A stretch of 64,000 bases of DNA from Lineolata rhizophorae (Eukaryota > Ascomycota > Dothideomycetes > Lineolatales > Lineolataceae). The stretch lies in assembly GCA_010093515.1 (NCBI GenBank), contig MU001696.1, forward strand, positions 57,005 through 121,004, read 5' to 3'. Below are positions 55,008-64,000 of this stretch, piece by piece; positions within the stretch are counted from its first letter, which is position 1; each line of letters starts with the position of its first letter. The notes beneath the pieces are model-generated. The model saw only the letters and a list, made by a program, of their open reading frames with translations, did not search any database and was not told where the DNA came from. The position numbers and the translations under genes were made by a program.

Positions 55008-58000
55008 TTAAGCGCAAAGCGTACGCGGGAAACCACTGATTGGATACGCTTCTCCTTCGCTAAAGCATAACAAAATTTCGCAGACCGACTTGAAACCAGA
55101 CAGGCGGATTGCAATGCAATCTTCCCGAAGTGAGAAAGTTTGGGTGTTTATCATTCTCTCTACTACCGCCTGTGTGACTGGAATTCGCTGGTGTTCTTCG
55201 TGGTCTTTCTCATGGATAAGAAAGTGCGGGTAGCGATCGTGTCCCTCGTAATCATGCTGCTGAAGAATTTTGCTGAAGTATCGTCCCAGGGACCCAATCT
55301 CATATCCGGAGGATGATTTCCTGAATCGGCAGTGAATGGTACCTAAGAGCCGTTAGTAGAGCTACATTCTTCGAAATTCGTTAAAGCGAGTCCTGACCTG
55401 AAAATTGGAACGCTCCCTCGTAATATCCTATCGTGGAATGTGCATCAAAGTAGAGAGACGTTGCAATCAATCGGTTTGCTAGTTGATCCAGGGAGCGCGA
55501 TACATATGGCTGTGCGCACCATTCTTGGGCCATTCCTCGGATTTCACGGAGTTTGTCGACAGCATACAGTTCTGGCGGTGGCTTATCGAGCTGAACGTTC
55601 AGCCTCCACAGTCTCTCGGACATTTTAGGATGTTCTTTTCTGAAGGCATTGTGGGTGTCATAAGCATTCAACCCGTTTAATGCTTCGTTTACCACAATAT
55701 CAGCGGGGTCGTCGATCAAGCGGCCAGGTAAATTCAAGTAGCTTTGCTGGCTTTCACGGTTGAATCCTGTGCCGACCGAGTAAATGGCATCAACAGGACA
55801 ATCTGGCCAAAGCAGCTTGCATTCTTGACTTGCGATGTTGATTGGGTTGTTATGACGCAGCCCACCATCCAAAAATAACCTGCCAAGACCTTTATGATTG
55901 CAGGGCTGGAACCATGTCGGCGTAGCCATGGATGCCCTAACCCTGCATTTGGAATGCCAGTTAGACTTAGAATTTATTGCGTATAGTTCGGTTACACTTA
56001 CGCCTGCCACAATTGAAGCTCATCCTGAGAAGACTGTGCTCGAAGAAATGTATATTGAGATTCCGCTGTTGTACTCTTAGCTTAAGAGTTAGAAATTGAC
56101 ATTTCATAGCCATACGTGGATCGCCTCGATTGTAGTTGCCCATGACAACCACTTCTCCTCCAGAGCTGGTCGAAGTTAATGCTACCCGACATGATCTTCC
56201 TTTCGTGCTCCGCTGGCCGAAAAGTAGATTCGTTCCCAAGAGCGCTACCAATCCATCCTCCAACGCTTCGGATGAAAAGACGCGAAATATGCTTCGAAGC
56301 CACCAGAGTGGCTTCCACTTGCGGATGCCAATTTCGGAAAAATTTCCAGCCGTAGACTTGGTAAAGAGTTCCTTGCAATTTTGGTTGAAAGCAGAGCTAA
56401 CATCCGAAGCCGACGACCCTAATATGCCCATAGCGGTAGCTACGAATCCACCGATACTATGAGAAAGATTAGCGCTGTTCGTAGTACTCAGATTTTAAAC
56501 CTTTTTTTGCCTCTTCTTTTGTTTACTTCATTTCTGTTGGGCTCGGAAATAAAAAGTGCTTACCTCGTACCAACAATCAGATCGAAAAATGACCCCAGCG
56601 GAATTTTCTCCATTCTTTCCTCCAGTTCTCGCAGAATCTCAAGTTGAACGACGCCACGAACACCGCCCCTAAATATTCACATATTAGCATTGTTTGACTA
56701 GCCATAAGTGGACATAATCAATTAGTCACCAACCCATCGAGAGACAAAATCCGAACGCCCGCTCCTGGTGGCTGTAGTTGGAAGGTATGGCATGGCAACT
56801 TGGCTATGTCCAGTGGGCATTCGTTGCATTCGATCTCCAAAGGTTCCGTCTGATGTCCGATATCTTCGATGCAACGCGTGCAGATAACATGTTCACACGA
56901 TAGGGGATGCTCCGCAATGCCCATCAAGCAGGATAAGCAGGTGACTCGATCTCTATAGCTGGAAGCTCCGCTATTTTTCCGGTAGAATTTTCTGACCTGT
57001 GTGCAATGTAGTTCCATTACATTCTCGAACGTGTGACATCTAGCGTCAGGATCTTGCGGTAACCGTTCAAGTAAAATTCGAAGTTCGTCCTTTATAACCC
57101 TCAGGAAAACAGTTTTCACTTCATCCTGAGCGAAATTACATTGGTAGCTCGGATCGGAGGAATGTTTACGGGGCCAATGAATTTCCCATGTTTATTCTGA
57201 TGGTCTGCTGCATGGCCAATCTTGAAGTTGACGCATCCGGAGTACTCGCAAGGCCAGTATCTGTCCAGAGATTCTTCAACAGCTTTGATACAGAATTCCT
57301 TGTAACCCGAGAAAATGGTCTCGTAACTTCCCTGACGTTTGTTCCTGGCCGCATCAAGCACGATGCAAGACGCCACGAATTTTCCGACATTTGCGAAAAG
57401 ACAAAATGTGTTCGGCAAATTCTCCTTCTCGAACTTAGAGATAAGTGCAGATGCGAGAGTGACAATGTGAGTGGAGAAATCGCAGCATATTGGTTTGGCG
57501 CGGAGGGAAGCGTCGATGAAGTCGAATGGGTAGTTCAGGCCTTTTTTGGAAGTAAAATGATCAAAGGCCAATTGTGTATAAGTTGACAATTGGTCTGCTG
57601 TGAGCAACATTTGAAGATGAGCCTTCCTCTGTCGGGCCAGATCGCAATCTTCTCTGATCTCATTGTAGAGGCGATTAATCTGTTCGTTCATTAAGCTGAG
57701 TCGTCCTGTGCCATCGATAATTAATGGAATTCTGACGACTTTGACACTGGAATAGTAATGTTCCAGCAGAGCTTTTGTGGTGGCCATGTTTGGTGGTCCT
57801 CCCCAAGCATTGATGTATTTTTCAAACTCGGGATTAAGACTTAAAGCACTGTCGACGCCGGAGAATAGCCATTGCGTTGCGTGGCCAGTTTCCCAGAATT
57901 CGGGACCTAACGAGTTCGGTGACATATTGACAGCGACAATTGCATGGGGAAGTGTGGGCTGATTTGAAGAGTGCTCTACTGAGTTTGTTCCCCAGTCCAG

Positions 58001-59326
58001 CAACTGCAACACCATTTGTTCCGCCGCTCTGTAGACGTTGTAGTAGTTAGTGCGGAGCTTCTCAATCAATGGATCGACTTTCAAAAGGGCTTCCATACCT
58101 TGTGTTTTGAAGGACAAAAACTACTACATCAGAAAACGTGTATAGCAGACGTGAATAAAGGTTGGCAACAACAAATTGCCGAGTGAAATGGGACATATCA
58201 CAATTTTCGGTGTTGGCCCACGATAGCTCTCGAATGCTATGTTTCAGTTTCAGGCAAGCCCTCTTGATCGTGTTGCCCAAAATCTTGCTACTGATTGGCT
58301 CCGTTTCTCCACCCTGCAAACCTTCGCAATCGGCGTACAGGATAGGAGTTCGTGACGTTGAAGAGGCGGGGTCATGGTAGAGATGTACATCTCCAGACGT
58401 AGCTGTGTGGGCGTCTTCGATTGAACCAGAGATTGGAACCTCAATCGGGTCTTTTTCTGTGTGAAGGAGCTATGTAAGGTTAGTCGTCTGTCGTTTTCCT
58501 TTAGAACAGAGACTATTATGGTGAGTCTTACAGTGATGAGAAGGCGTATCAAGCTACTCTTTCCAGCTCCTATTTTAATGTTATTCAAAGCCTCCGAGAA
58601 AGATGAATGTGCTGCTCGAGACCTACCTGTCTGTCCAAGGAATGACACTAGGCTAGGACAAAGGCGAGATCTTGCTTGTGGAGGATACTTGAACATGAGT
58701 TGTTCAAACCTTTTATAATCATGGAATCTTCTCTCATATCCAAAACCGCATTCAAGTGGAATTTTGACCGTGCCGAACCATGTCGTCTGGTGATCAGCTT
58801 CATGCATCCGCCGTCGAGCAACATCATCTAGCGTTGGGAGAATGCAGTTTTTGATTTTCATTTCGATTTCGGCATTTCCAACATCTTTTTTTTCATGCGG
58901 AAGCTGGCCTGTCGGCGGCTTTCGATGAACCACCTGTTTGCCCCAACAGTTATCGCAGAGCTTCATATGGCACACGCTGCAGAAACTGATGGCCAGTTCA
59001 GGCCCTTGGCTCAGCTCACAATCATCGCACTGTGCAACTGTCGTCTCGGTGGCCTGTATTTCCGGCTCAGAAGGCAGAGGTGTATTCATGTTGCTCAACG
59101 ACGGCAGTGGAGTGGACTGCTTCGAGTTTAGAAGACTGTGGTCGTCCATTTGCAAGCTAACCTCGAACTCGTCACCTTTCAGTTCGTACTCTGGGCGGAA
59201 ATCGTCGCCATCATGTATCGAGTCCTAGCCAAGCCAAATTAATAAATCGAACCTTGTTGTTAAGACCTGAACACATACCTCCCATCCATCTCCATAAATG
59301 GACCAAGGCAATGCTGAGTCGCCCAT
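55008..59326 (-). CDS. Multidomain zinc-finger/GTPase/RING/patatin-like phospholipase protein
   Basis: Eleven exons, read on the minus strand: 59279-59326, 58627-59224, 58532-58569, 58099-58469, 57170-58028, 56734-57125, 56564-56668, 56116-56456, 56002-56065, 55398-55942 and 55008-55342; 1231 residues with every junction in frame. Domains in order: a Cys cross-brace like a B-box (C82, C85, C98, C101, C106, C109, H116); a P-loop GTPase (GQTGAGKSS, 213-221) with a DCEG switch-II-like motif at 275-278 and SNQPTLPHAIVAVN further on; a C3HC4 RING (C701, C704, C715, H717, C720, C723, C738, C741); and a patatin domain with oxyanion loop DGGGVRG (768-774), nucleophile GTSIGG (Ser804) and catalytic DGG (Asp964). 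A C-terminal extension of about 200 residues follows. All catalytic residues are intact, so lipid acyl hydrolase activity gated by GTP is a plausible inference. The cellular role is unknown; a defence or incompatibility effector is possible. Confidence 0.88.
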
Positions 59327-61083
59327 TGTGTTCCCTCATCGATTGGGGGAAGAAATGAGAAGAGAGGGAAGGTCAAAAGCCAAATCCTTTAGATTTAAGA
59401 AGTAAAGTGCGCGCTCGCGGCACGGTCGCGTTCGTTTGCTCGTAGTGTGGTGCAGGGTAGCCGCCGAGCCAACTTCCTGTTGATTGACCAAACCTACCGT
59501 GGGGCAGCCCAGGATTTACGCATCACTAGCTTTGGGAAACCCTACGTCTACTTAAAGGGTTTTATATGGCAAAAGTACTTGGCGCAAAGGAAACGATTGG
59601 TCCTAGCCTCCCCTTCAGCTTCTAGATCCGCGGCGTGCTCCTCATGTGGGATTGCGGCACAGCACATTTGGTGGCTAAGACAGCGTCTTGGCATAACAGC
59701 CTATCAGCCGCGGGTGTTATCATTGTGCAACAAAGAGGTTAACTTATGTCTCATCTCTTTTCTCTTTCCTTGTTCCTTGTTGACAGCCATGGTACATTGA
59801 CCCTACACAGCGAGACTATTTATGATTGCTAAACAGCGCAGAGAGACAGCGGCCACAGCGCAGAGGGTATCCATGCAGCGTTTGCCTGCCAAATAATTTC
59901 TTGTTTGATTCGATTGCTTAGTTTCATTTTACGATCGCCCGTTGTTTGTAAGACTTGTGGTGTAAGACGCGGAGTCCTTAATATGCCGCGAAGCTTGAAA
60001 CTTGACGCTTTTGAACGCGACAATTTTGGTGCGGCTCTATCCTAGTCATTGACGTGCTCCTGCTTGGACAGTGAAGTTCAAAGATACTTAGTAATGTGCT
60101 ATGTGCACTGGTGACGAATTTGATTCTGGCGTCTGAGGCGCCCTCCCGGTCGCACCGCCGCCTCGCCCGATCGGTACCGTGGTCGCTCCATTCAAATTAT
60201 TCTTTAAGGACTGCTTATTCCCGTAGTGGACGAACCAATTTCTACAAAATAATGTTGGCAGTGCTTTGAAATGAAGTTTAGAGAACTTAGATAACTAGGC
60301 TAAGATATCGAGATACTCATATTGTTCGGAGATCACCCAGCTTTAAGTACATAGCTCGTGAACTAATGGCAATGCAATGATCAACTTTTGAGGTGAGAAC
60401 GTTGTACGGAAATATGACTACGTAGAGACCAACAGTCCGAACTTACTAACCACATGAATTCTATACTTGCCTGTAGGTTGTACGGTCCTTTCAATAATTA
60501 AGGGAACAGGAAACGCATCCGGTATTGGGAATGGGCTTTAGCTTCAGAGGTTATGTTCTGGGTGTTGGAGGCAACTAGTGTTATCAGATACAGCTCAAGG
60601 ATAAAAGTAACAGAAAACAAGTGCTGAAACTGGCGCAGACTTGAAACAGCACATGCGTTAAGCCATCCTTTGAGCACTCAACATATGTAGCTATTGCACC
60701 TTATCTCGCCGCACAAAGCTGAGACCTTGCCGATCCCTCACCATAGCGCCTCAACAATCCGAGCAAACCGGAGAGACGTAGCTTAGGATCATAACCCCTA
60801 CCTCATAGAGACAAATTAGGGAAGGAAGCAGCTAAATAGGCGCGTTGATTGGCTCGCAAACAGATAATGCACCCGAAGGCCCCACTGTTCAGGCTCATGC
60901 GCCGGTAAGACCCAGGGGTTACTCAGTTGGACTTGGCTGCCTAGAGTATTGGAAAACGGATAGTCGGCTATCCCCCCTAACTTAAAAGTCTCACAGATTC
61001 TCGCTGGCCTCCTCGGTTCTTTCAACTTTTATTCACCCTATCGTTGTAGTCTCCATATCAAACCCTTACTGCTCGAACCCGAT
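59327..61083. other. Divergent intergenic region between the patatin gene and an unknown gene
   Basis: This 1.76-kb stretch has no credible gene. It is AT-rich apart from a short GC-rich patch near 60120-60180. No transposon ends or repeats were recognised by eye. Confidence 0.5.
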
Positions 61084-63045
61084 ATGTCGGACTTGTTTCC
61101 AGATATGAGCTCTAACGCTGCGAAAAGTCAAAGAGTCACTAGCTTGCGAGAGGAGCTAGGCTATGGCCATCAGAATTCGAACGGTTCGTTGATGAATGCA
61201 GTCCGCAAATGCATACAGAACTACGAGACCGCCAGCGGCATCCCAGCAGCCGATCTTCTCGACTGGAAGTCCATCGAACACCAAGCTGGACTTTCTGATA
61301 TGACGCACGAATTTCTAGAAAACGAAGGTAACGGTAGAGCATTCTGGCCTGACGCAGATGGCAACCAAAATCCTTCTCGCCTTCAATACTCAAGAGATTC
61401 CGCCACGTAAGCTCGGCCCTTGGAATGTTGTATCCTAATAAATTGCTAACCGTGAAATTGCAAGTATCGCTGGCAATTTGAAAAAACTCTTTTACGTCGT
61501 CATCCACCAAAAATCCAAAAACATCAAATCTAAAGACAGCAAATGCAACAACTCCGGTAGAAGCCTTCAGGAGGGAATCGTGGTAAACCTTAGCGACACA
61601 GAGCCAGAAATTCCTGAGACTTCGTGTTCTCCAGCAAGGTGAGACTAATCCATCGCGTGCCGCAAAACGAAATAAAAAGCCTAACTCCTTTAATCAGGTC
61701 GCAAATACCCACAGCGGTGATGGTCGGAAGCACGAGCAGTGCCGGAGCACAGTTCATGACACGGACATCGTGCTCTCTAGCTCACCCGACCAGTCATGTG
61801 GTAAGTCTAGACTTCGAACATCGCACTGCTTCTTCGCGAGTCCAGATTGTGTTTCAAGCGTCTCCTTGCCTTCTCTAACACGAACCAGACATCTCCCGGA
61901 CCAACCAACAGAAAACGCAGCGCGGAAGAGTTGAGGTCCAGCTCAACTTCGGCAACCACGCCTCACGGACAGCCTTCCACTGGAAAACGGCGGCGCAACG
62001 AAACCATTCAGGGTCCAGTCAATGCTTCCGAACGTCCAATGCATGCAAGACGCACCCCGTACGGCTATAGCCGAGATGATGAGGTTACAAAGGACAGCCC
62101 TGGAGCGCAGGGCCCCGCCGTCAATAATGACGAGTCCAAAGTCTCCAACATTGCACAAGGTTTACCGACAACGCATACAGCGACGAACTCAGACTGGCCT
62201 TCGCAATCAACCCGGGCCAAATCGAAGGTAAACGTGGCAAGTGGAGCCCCTGGAAAAGTCGAAAAGTGAGTTAAATGACGAAAATTATGGGCCAAGAGCA
62301 CACTTTTCGGTGTTTTCTGACATGAACAAGCTCGCAAGGTGTGCCTGTGCCACTGGCACACAACGTGCAAGACAAAGCCACCGACGCTATTCCAAGACAA
62401 GAGCAACCACTGCCAACGCAGTGCACTGAACGCAACATCTCGCTGTCACAGAGCGCAGAATTAGAACCGCCTACAGAGCAAACATCCGATTTCGAGTCTC
62501 GGGAGTCTTCGAATTCAGCTATACTGCAGCCTCCAGCCCCCACCGACTCGATCGGAAGGTCCAACGCTACGACACGGCACGATGAGAACACAGTACTTAG
62601 GGTACCGTCTGAAATGAAGGTACAACCGGAACCGTCGGTCCACAGGAAAACTGTGCAAATCTCCTATACCGTGATTAAGTCGCACAGTCCGAATCTTAAA
62701 TATGCGTGTTGGGAACCATCTGGACGCTTTCTGGACAAAACCTTTGAGGAGCTCATTAGAGAAATCCCCAAAGAGAGATCCCTCGCCTCTCTTCAAAAGG
62801 CTACTTTTACCCTTAAATTGCCCGACAAGCCGATCGAGTGCGAGATTCTGCCCGGAAACGAAGCGAATTTTCGAACAATGAAGCAGATAATGCGCGATCA
62901 TATCACGGCGTGCATGAGGAAGATGACGGGCGAAATATTGGAGCTAGACATGAGTATTGAGCTGACGCATGACGACGGAGATGAAGTTGTTCTGGGCAAC
63001 GAGACTGACACTTGGAGTACTGAAATGATGGATTCTACGTTTTGA
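61084..63045 (+). CDS. Unknown protein with a conserved-looking C-terminal domain
   Basis: Five exons: 61084-61406, 61465-61638, 61698-61800, 61889-62265 and 62331-63045, giving 563 residues; introns are 58-88 bp with recognisable branch sites. I do not recognise the protein. The N-terminal 110 residues look folded (SLREELGYGHQNSNGSL). The middle is disordered and basic, with possible nuclear localisation signals (NRKRSAEEL, GKRRRNE). The C-terminal 125 residues appear folded: VQISYTVIKSHSPNLKYACW, then FLDKTFEELIREIPKERSL and ATFTLKLPDKPIECEIL, alternating strands and helices, ending in an acidic tail. It is divergent from the patatin gene and shares that gene's AT-richer base composition. 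The exon model rests on splice signals alone; the use of the acceptor AACAAG at 62330 is the least certain join. Confidence 0.7.
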
Positions 63046-63680
63046 GTTATGTATATTCTGATGTTCAAGGATGCAAGCAAAGAAAAAAAGGCTCTATTTC
63101 CTTTGGTGGTTTGTTTATGTACGATTTCGTATTCTGCTAGTTTCTGTTCGCCATTCGCCTGGATGTTAGCATATATATAGTTCCTAGCCGGCAGCATCGC
63201 ACTTGAAGTGCGATACTGTGCCAGTCTTTTGGCCAAGTTGGTTAGCTACAGGCTAGGGTACGCTAGTCCTAACACTGGAGCGAATTTGTCGAGGAAGAAA
63301 AAAAAAGAGCGCATCTATCCTCCGTGACCGAGCAAATGACAGCTTATGCCACCAATGCACTTCGCTCATTCAATCATTACTTTACATGCTCTTCCACGTA
63401 GGCATGTGCTAGGTGCACAGTCAATCATAAAACTCTTGATTGAGCCTTACAAAGTAGCAGTTTCACTATCCTCCGCTAGTATATCCCCAGAATCTCGTCC
63501 CATTCTAAGCCACCCGGCTACCTAGCGGCGCTTAGAGAATAAAGAAGGCAGCTTTGAACACGATTCGAGCCGCAGGTGCTACTCTGTAAATTGTTTGGTT
63601 TTCTCTTTCCCTCGCGCATTCTGCACCCTAGGATCGGAAAAAAAAATTTTTTTGACCCGAAAACATGCGCTCATAAGCTA
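63046..63680. other. Intergenic region before the transposon end
   Basis: About 630 bp, AT-rich with A/T runs (for example an A9T7 block near 63640). The 11-mer TTCGAGCCGCA at 63564 matches one inside the tRNA-like relic at 31347. No gene is seen. Confidence 0.45.
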
Positions 63681-64000
63681 GCTGACCGGGTTCCGAGTCA
63701 CCCGGGGTTCCAACTCACTGACCCGAAACCACCCATCCTCATGAAAAATCGTGTTTATTCTCTCAACGTAGTTACAATTGCCACTCTGTACACATAGACT
63801 GAAGTGTTTGAGCTGCTGTTTCAGCTGCTACTCTTTCTGCTGCCCGTTCCTCAGCGTCGGCATCCCGTTGTGCCTCAAGAAGTTGTGAGGCCTGTACAGC
63901 AACCATGATTGTATCTATATCTGCAAATCGTTGATTTGGATTAACACGAACTTTCTTTCGTGGCTGTTGAGGCTTAAGAGCCTCAAGTTGACTATTTAAT
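63681..64000 (-). mobile_element. Partial pogo/Fot1-type (Tc1-mariner superfamily) DNA transposon
   Basis: The window ends inside this element. The evidence is the transposase C-terminus and a repeat-rich end with GACCGGGTTCC, GAGTCACCCGGGGTTCC and ACTGACCCGAAACC. The left boundary is a guess: a TA dinucleotide at 63679-63680 is the expected target site, but the terminal inverted repeat cannot be tested without the other end. Confidence 0.5.
63772..64000 (-). CDS. Transposase C-terminus, pogo-like DDE superfamily (partial)
   Basis: The minus-strand frame is open from the window edge to TAA at 63772-63774, showing the last 75 residues. It begins LNSQLEALKPQQPRKKVRVN, then PNQRFADIDTIMVAVQAS, then an Ala/Glu/Arg-rich coiled coil. 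A QLEALKP...KRKKV...PN.KFA.I pattern followed by a helical tail is typical of the C-termini of fungal pogo/Tan1/Fot1 transposases. The DDE catalytic part lies outside the window, so whether the copy is intact is unknown. No frameshift or stop disrupts the visible part. Confidence 0.75.
   Translation of the reverse strand, partial: LNSQLEALKPQQPRKKVRVNPNQRFADIDTIMVAVQASQLLEAQRDADAEERAAERVAAETAAQTLQSMCTEWQL

Noticed and set aside
58250-58469. Alternative reading of patatin exon 4 in another open frame
   Set aside because: Using the acceptor at ACACAG gives a frame that ends at 58250 and loses the DCEG motif. The ATAG acceptor at 58470 keeps the frame through the GTPase domain.

Overview
The window is nuclear DNA from a filamentous ascomycete (Pezizomycotina). 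Genes are intron-containing, with short introns (about 44-150 bp), GTRNGT-type donors, CTAAC/CTGAC branch sites and AG acceptors. The gene families fit this too: a Dma1-type FHA-RING ligase, a fungal metallothionein, a PDR transporter, an Mpv17/PMP22 protein resembling the Woronin sorting protein, and a fungal patatin protein. I cannot name genus or class. No prokaryotic features, CRISPR arrays or rRNA genes are visible.

Layout. 0-10 kb: an aminoglycoside-phosphotransferase-like gene running off the left edge, mitochondrial processing peptidase alpha (MAS2), and a divergent DMA1-like FHA-RING gene. 10-20 kb: a secreted DUF8021-like protein, a 30-residue metallothionein split by one intron, a paraoxonase-family protein and the tRNA methyltransferase TRM3. 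20-30 kb: a full-length PDR-type ABC transporter and VPS16. 32-41 kb: a complex I assembly factor (NDUFAF6-like), divergent RAD5, and an Mpv17/PMP22 membrane protein. 43-54.6 kb: a conserved Cys-containing unknown, a PEX11-family peroxin, an SLC35F/YML018C-type transporter with a 6-nt microexon, a U1 snRNA gene, the Rab7 GTPase YPT7, and a purine nucleoside permease family protein. 55-64 kb: a more AT-rich, accessory-looking stretch with an 11-exon gene for a zinc-finger + GTPase + RING + patatin protein, a divergent unknown gene of 5 exons, and the 3' end of a pogo-type transposase at the right edge.

Shared functions. VPS16 (HOPS/CORVET) and Ypt7 (Rab7) act together in vacuole fusion. PEX11 and the Mpv17/PMP22 protein are both likely peroxisomal. 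MAS2 and the NDUFAF6-like protein are mitochondrial. Dma1 and Rad5 are both RING ubiquitin ligases acting in cell-cycle and DNA-damage control. These genes are scattered in both orientations, as is usual in fungal chromosomes, and do not form an operon or an obvious biosynthetic cluster.

The elements most easily missed by gene callers are the U1 snRNA (50854 to about 51045), the metallothionein (13017-13162) and the microexon (49502-49507). The most biologically interesting locus is the patatin gene (55008-59326). All exon boundaries were deduced by reading splice signals and checking reading-frame continuity; no alignment or RNA data were available.
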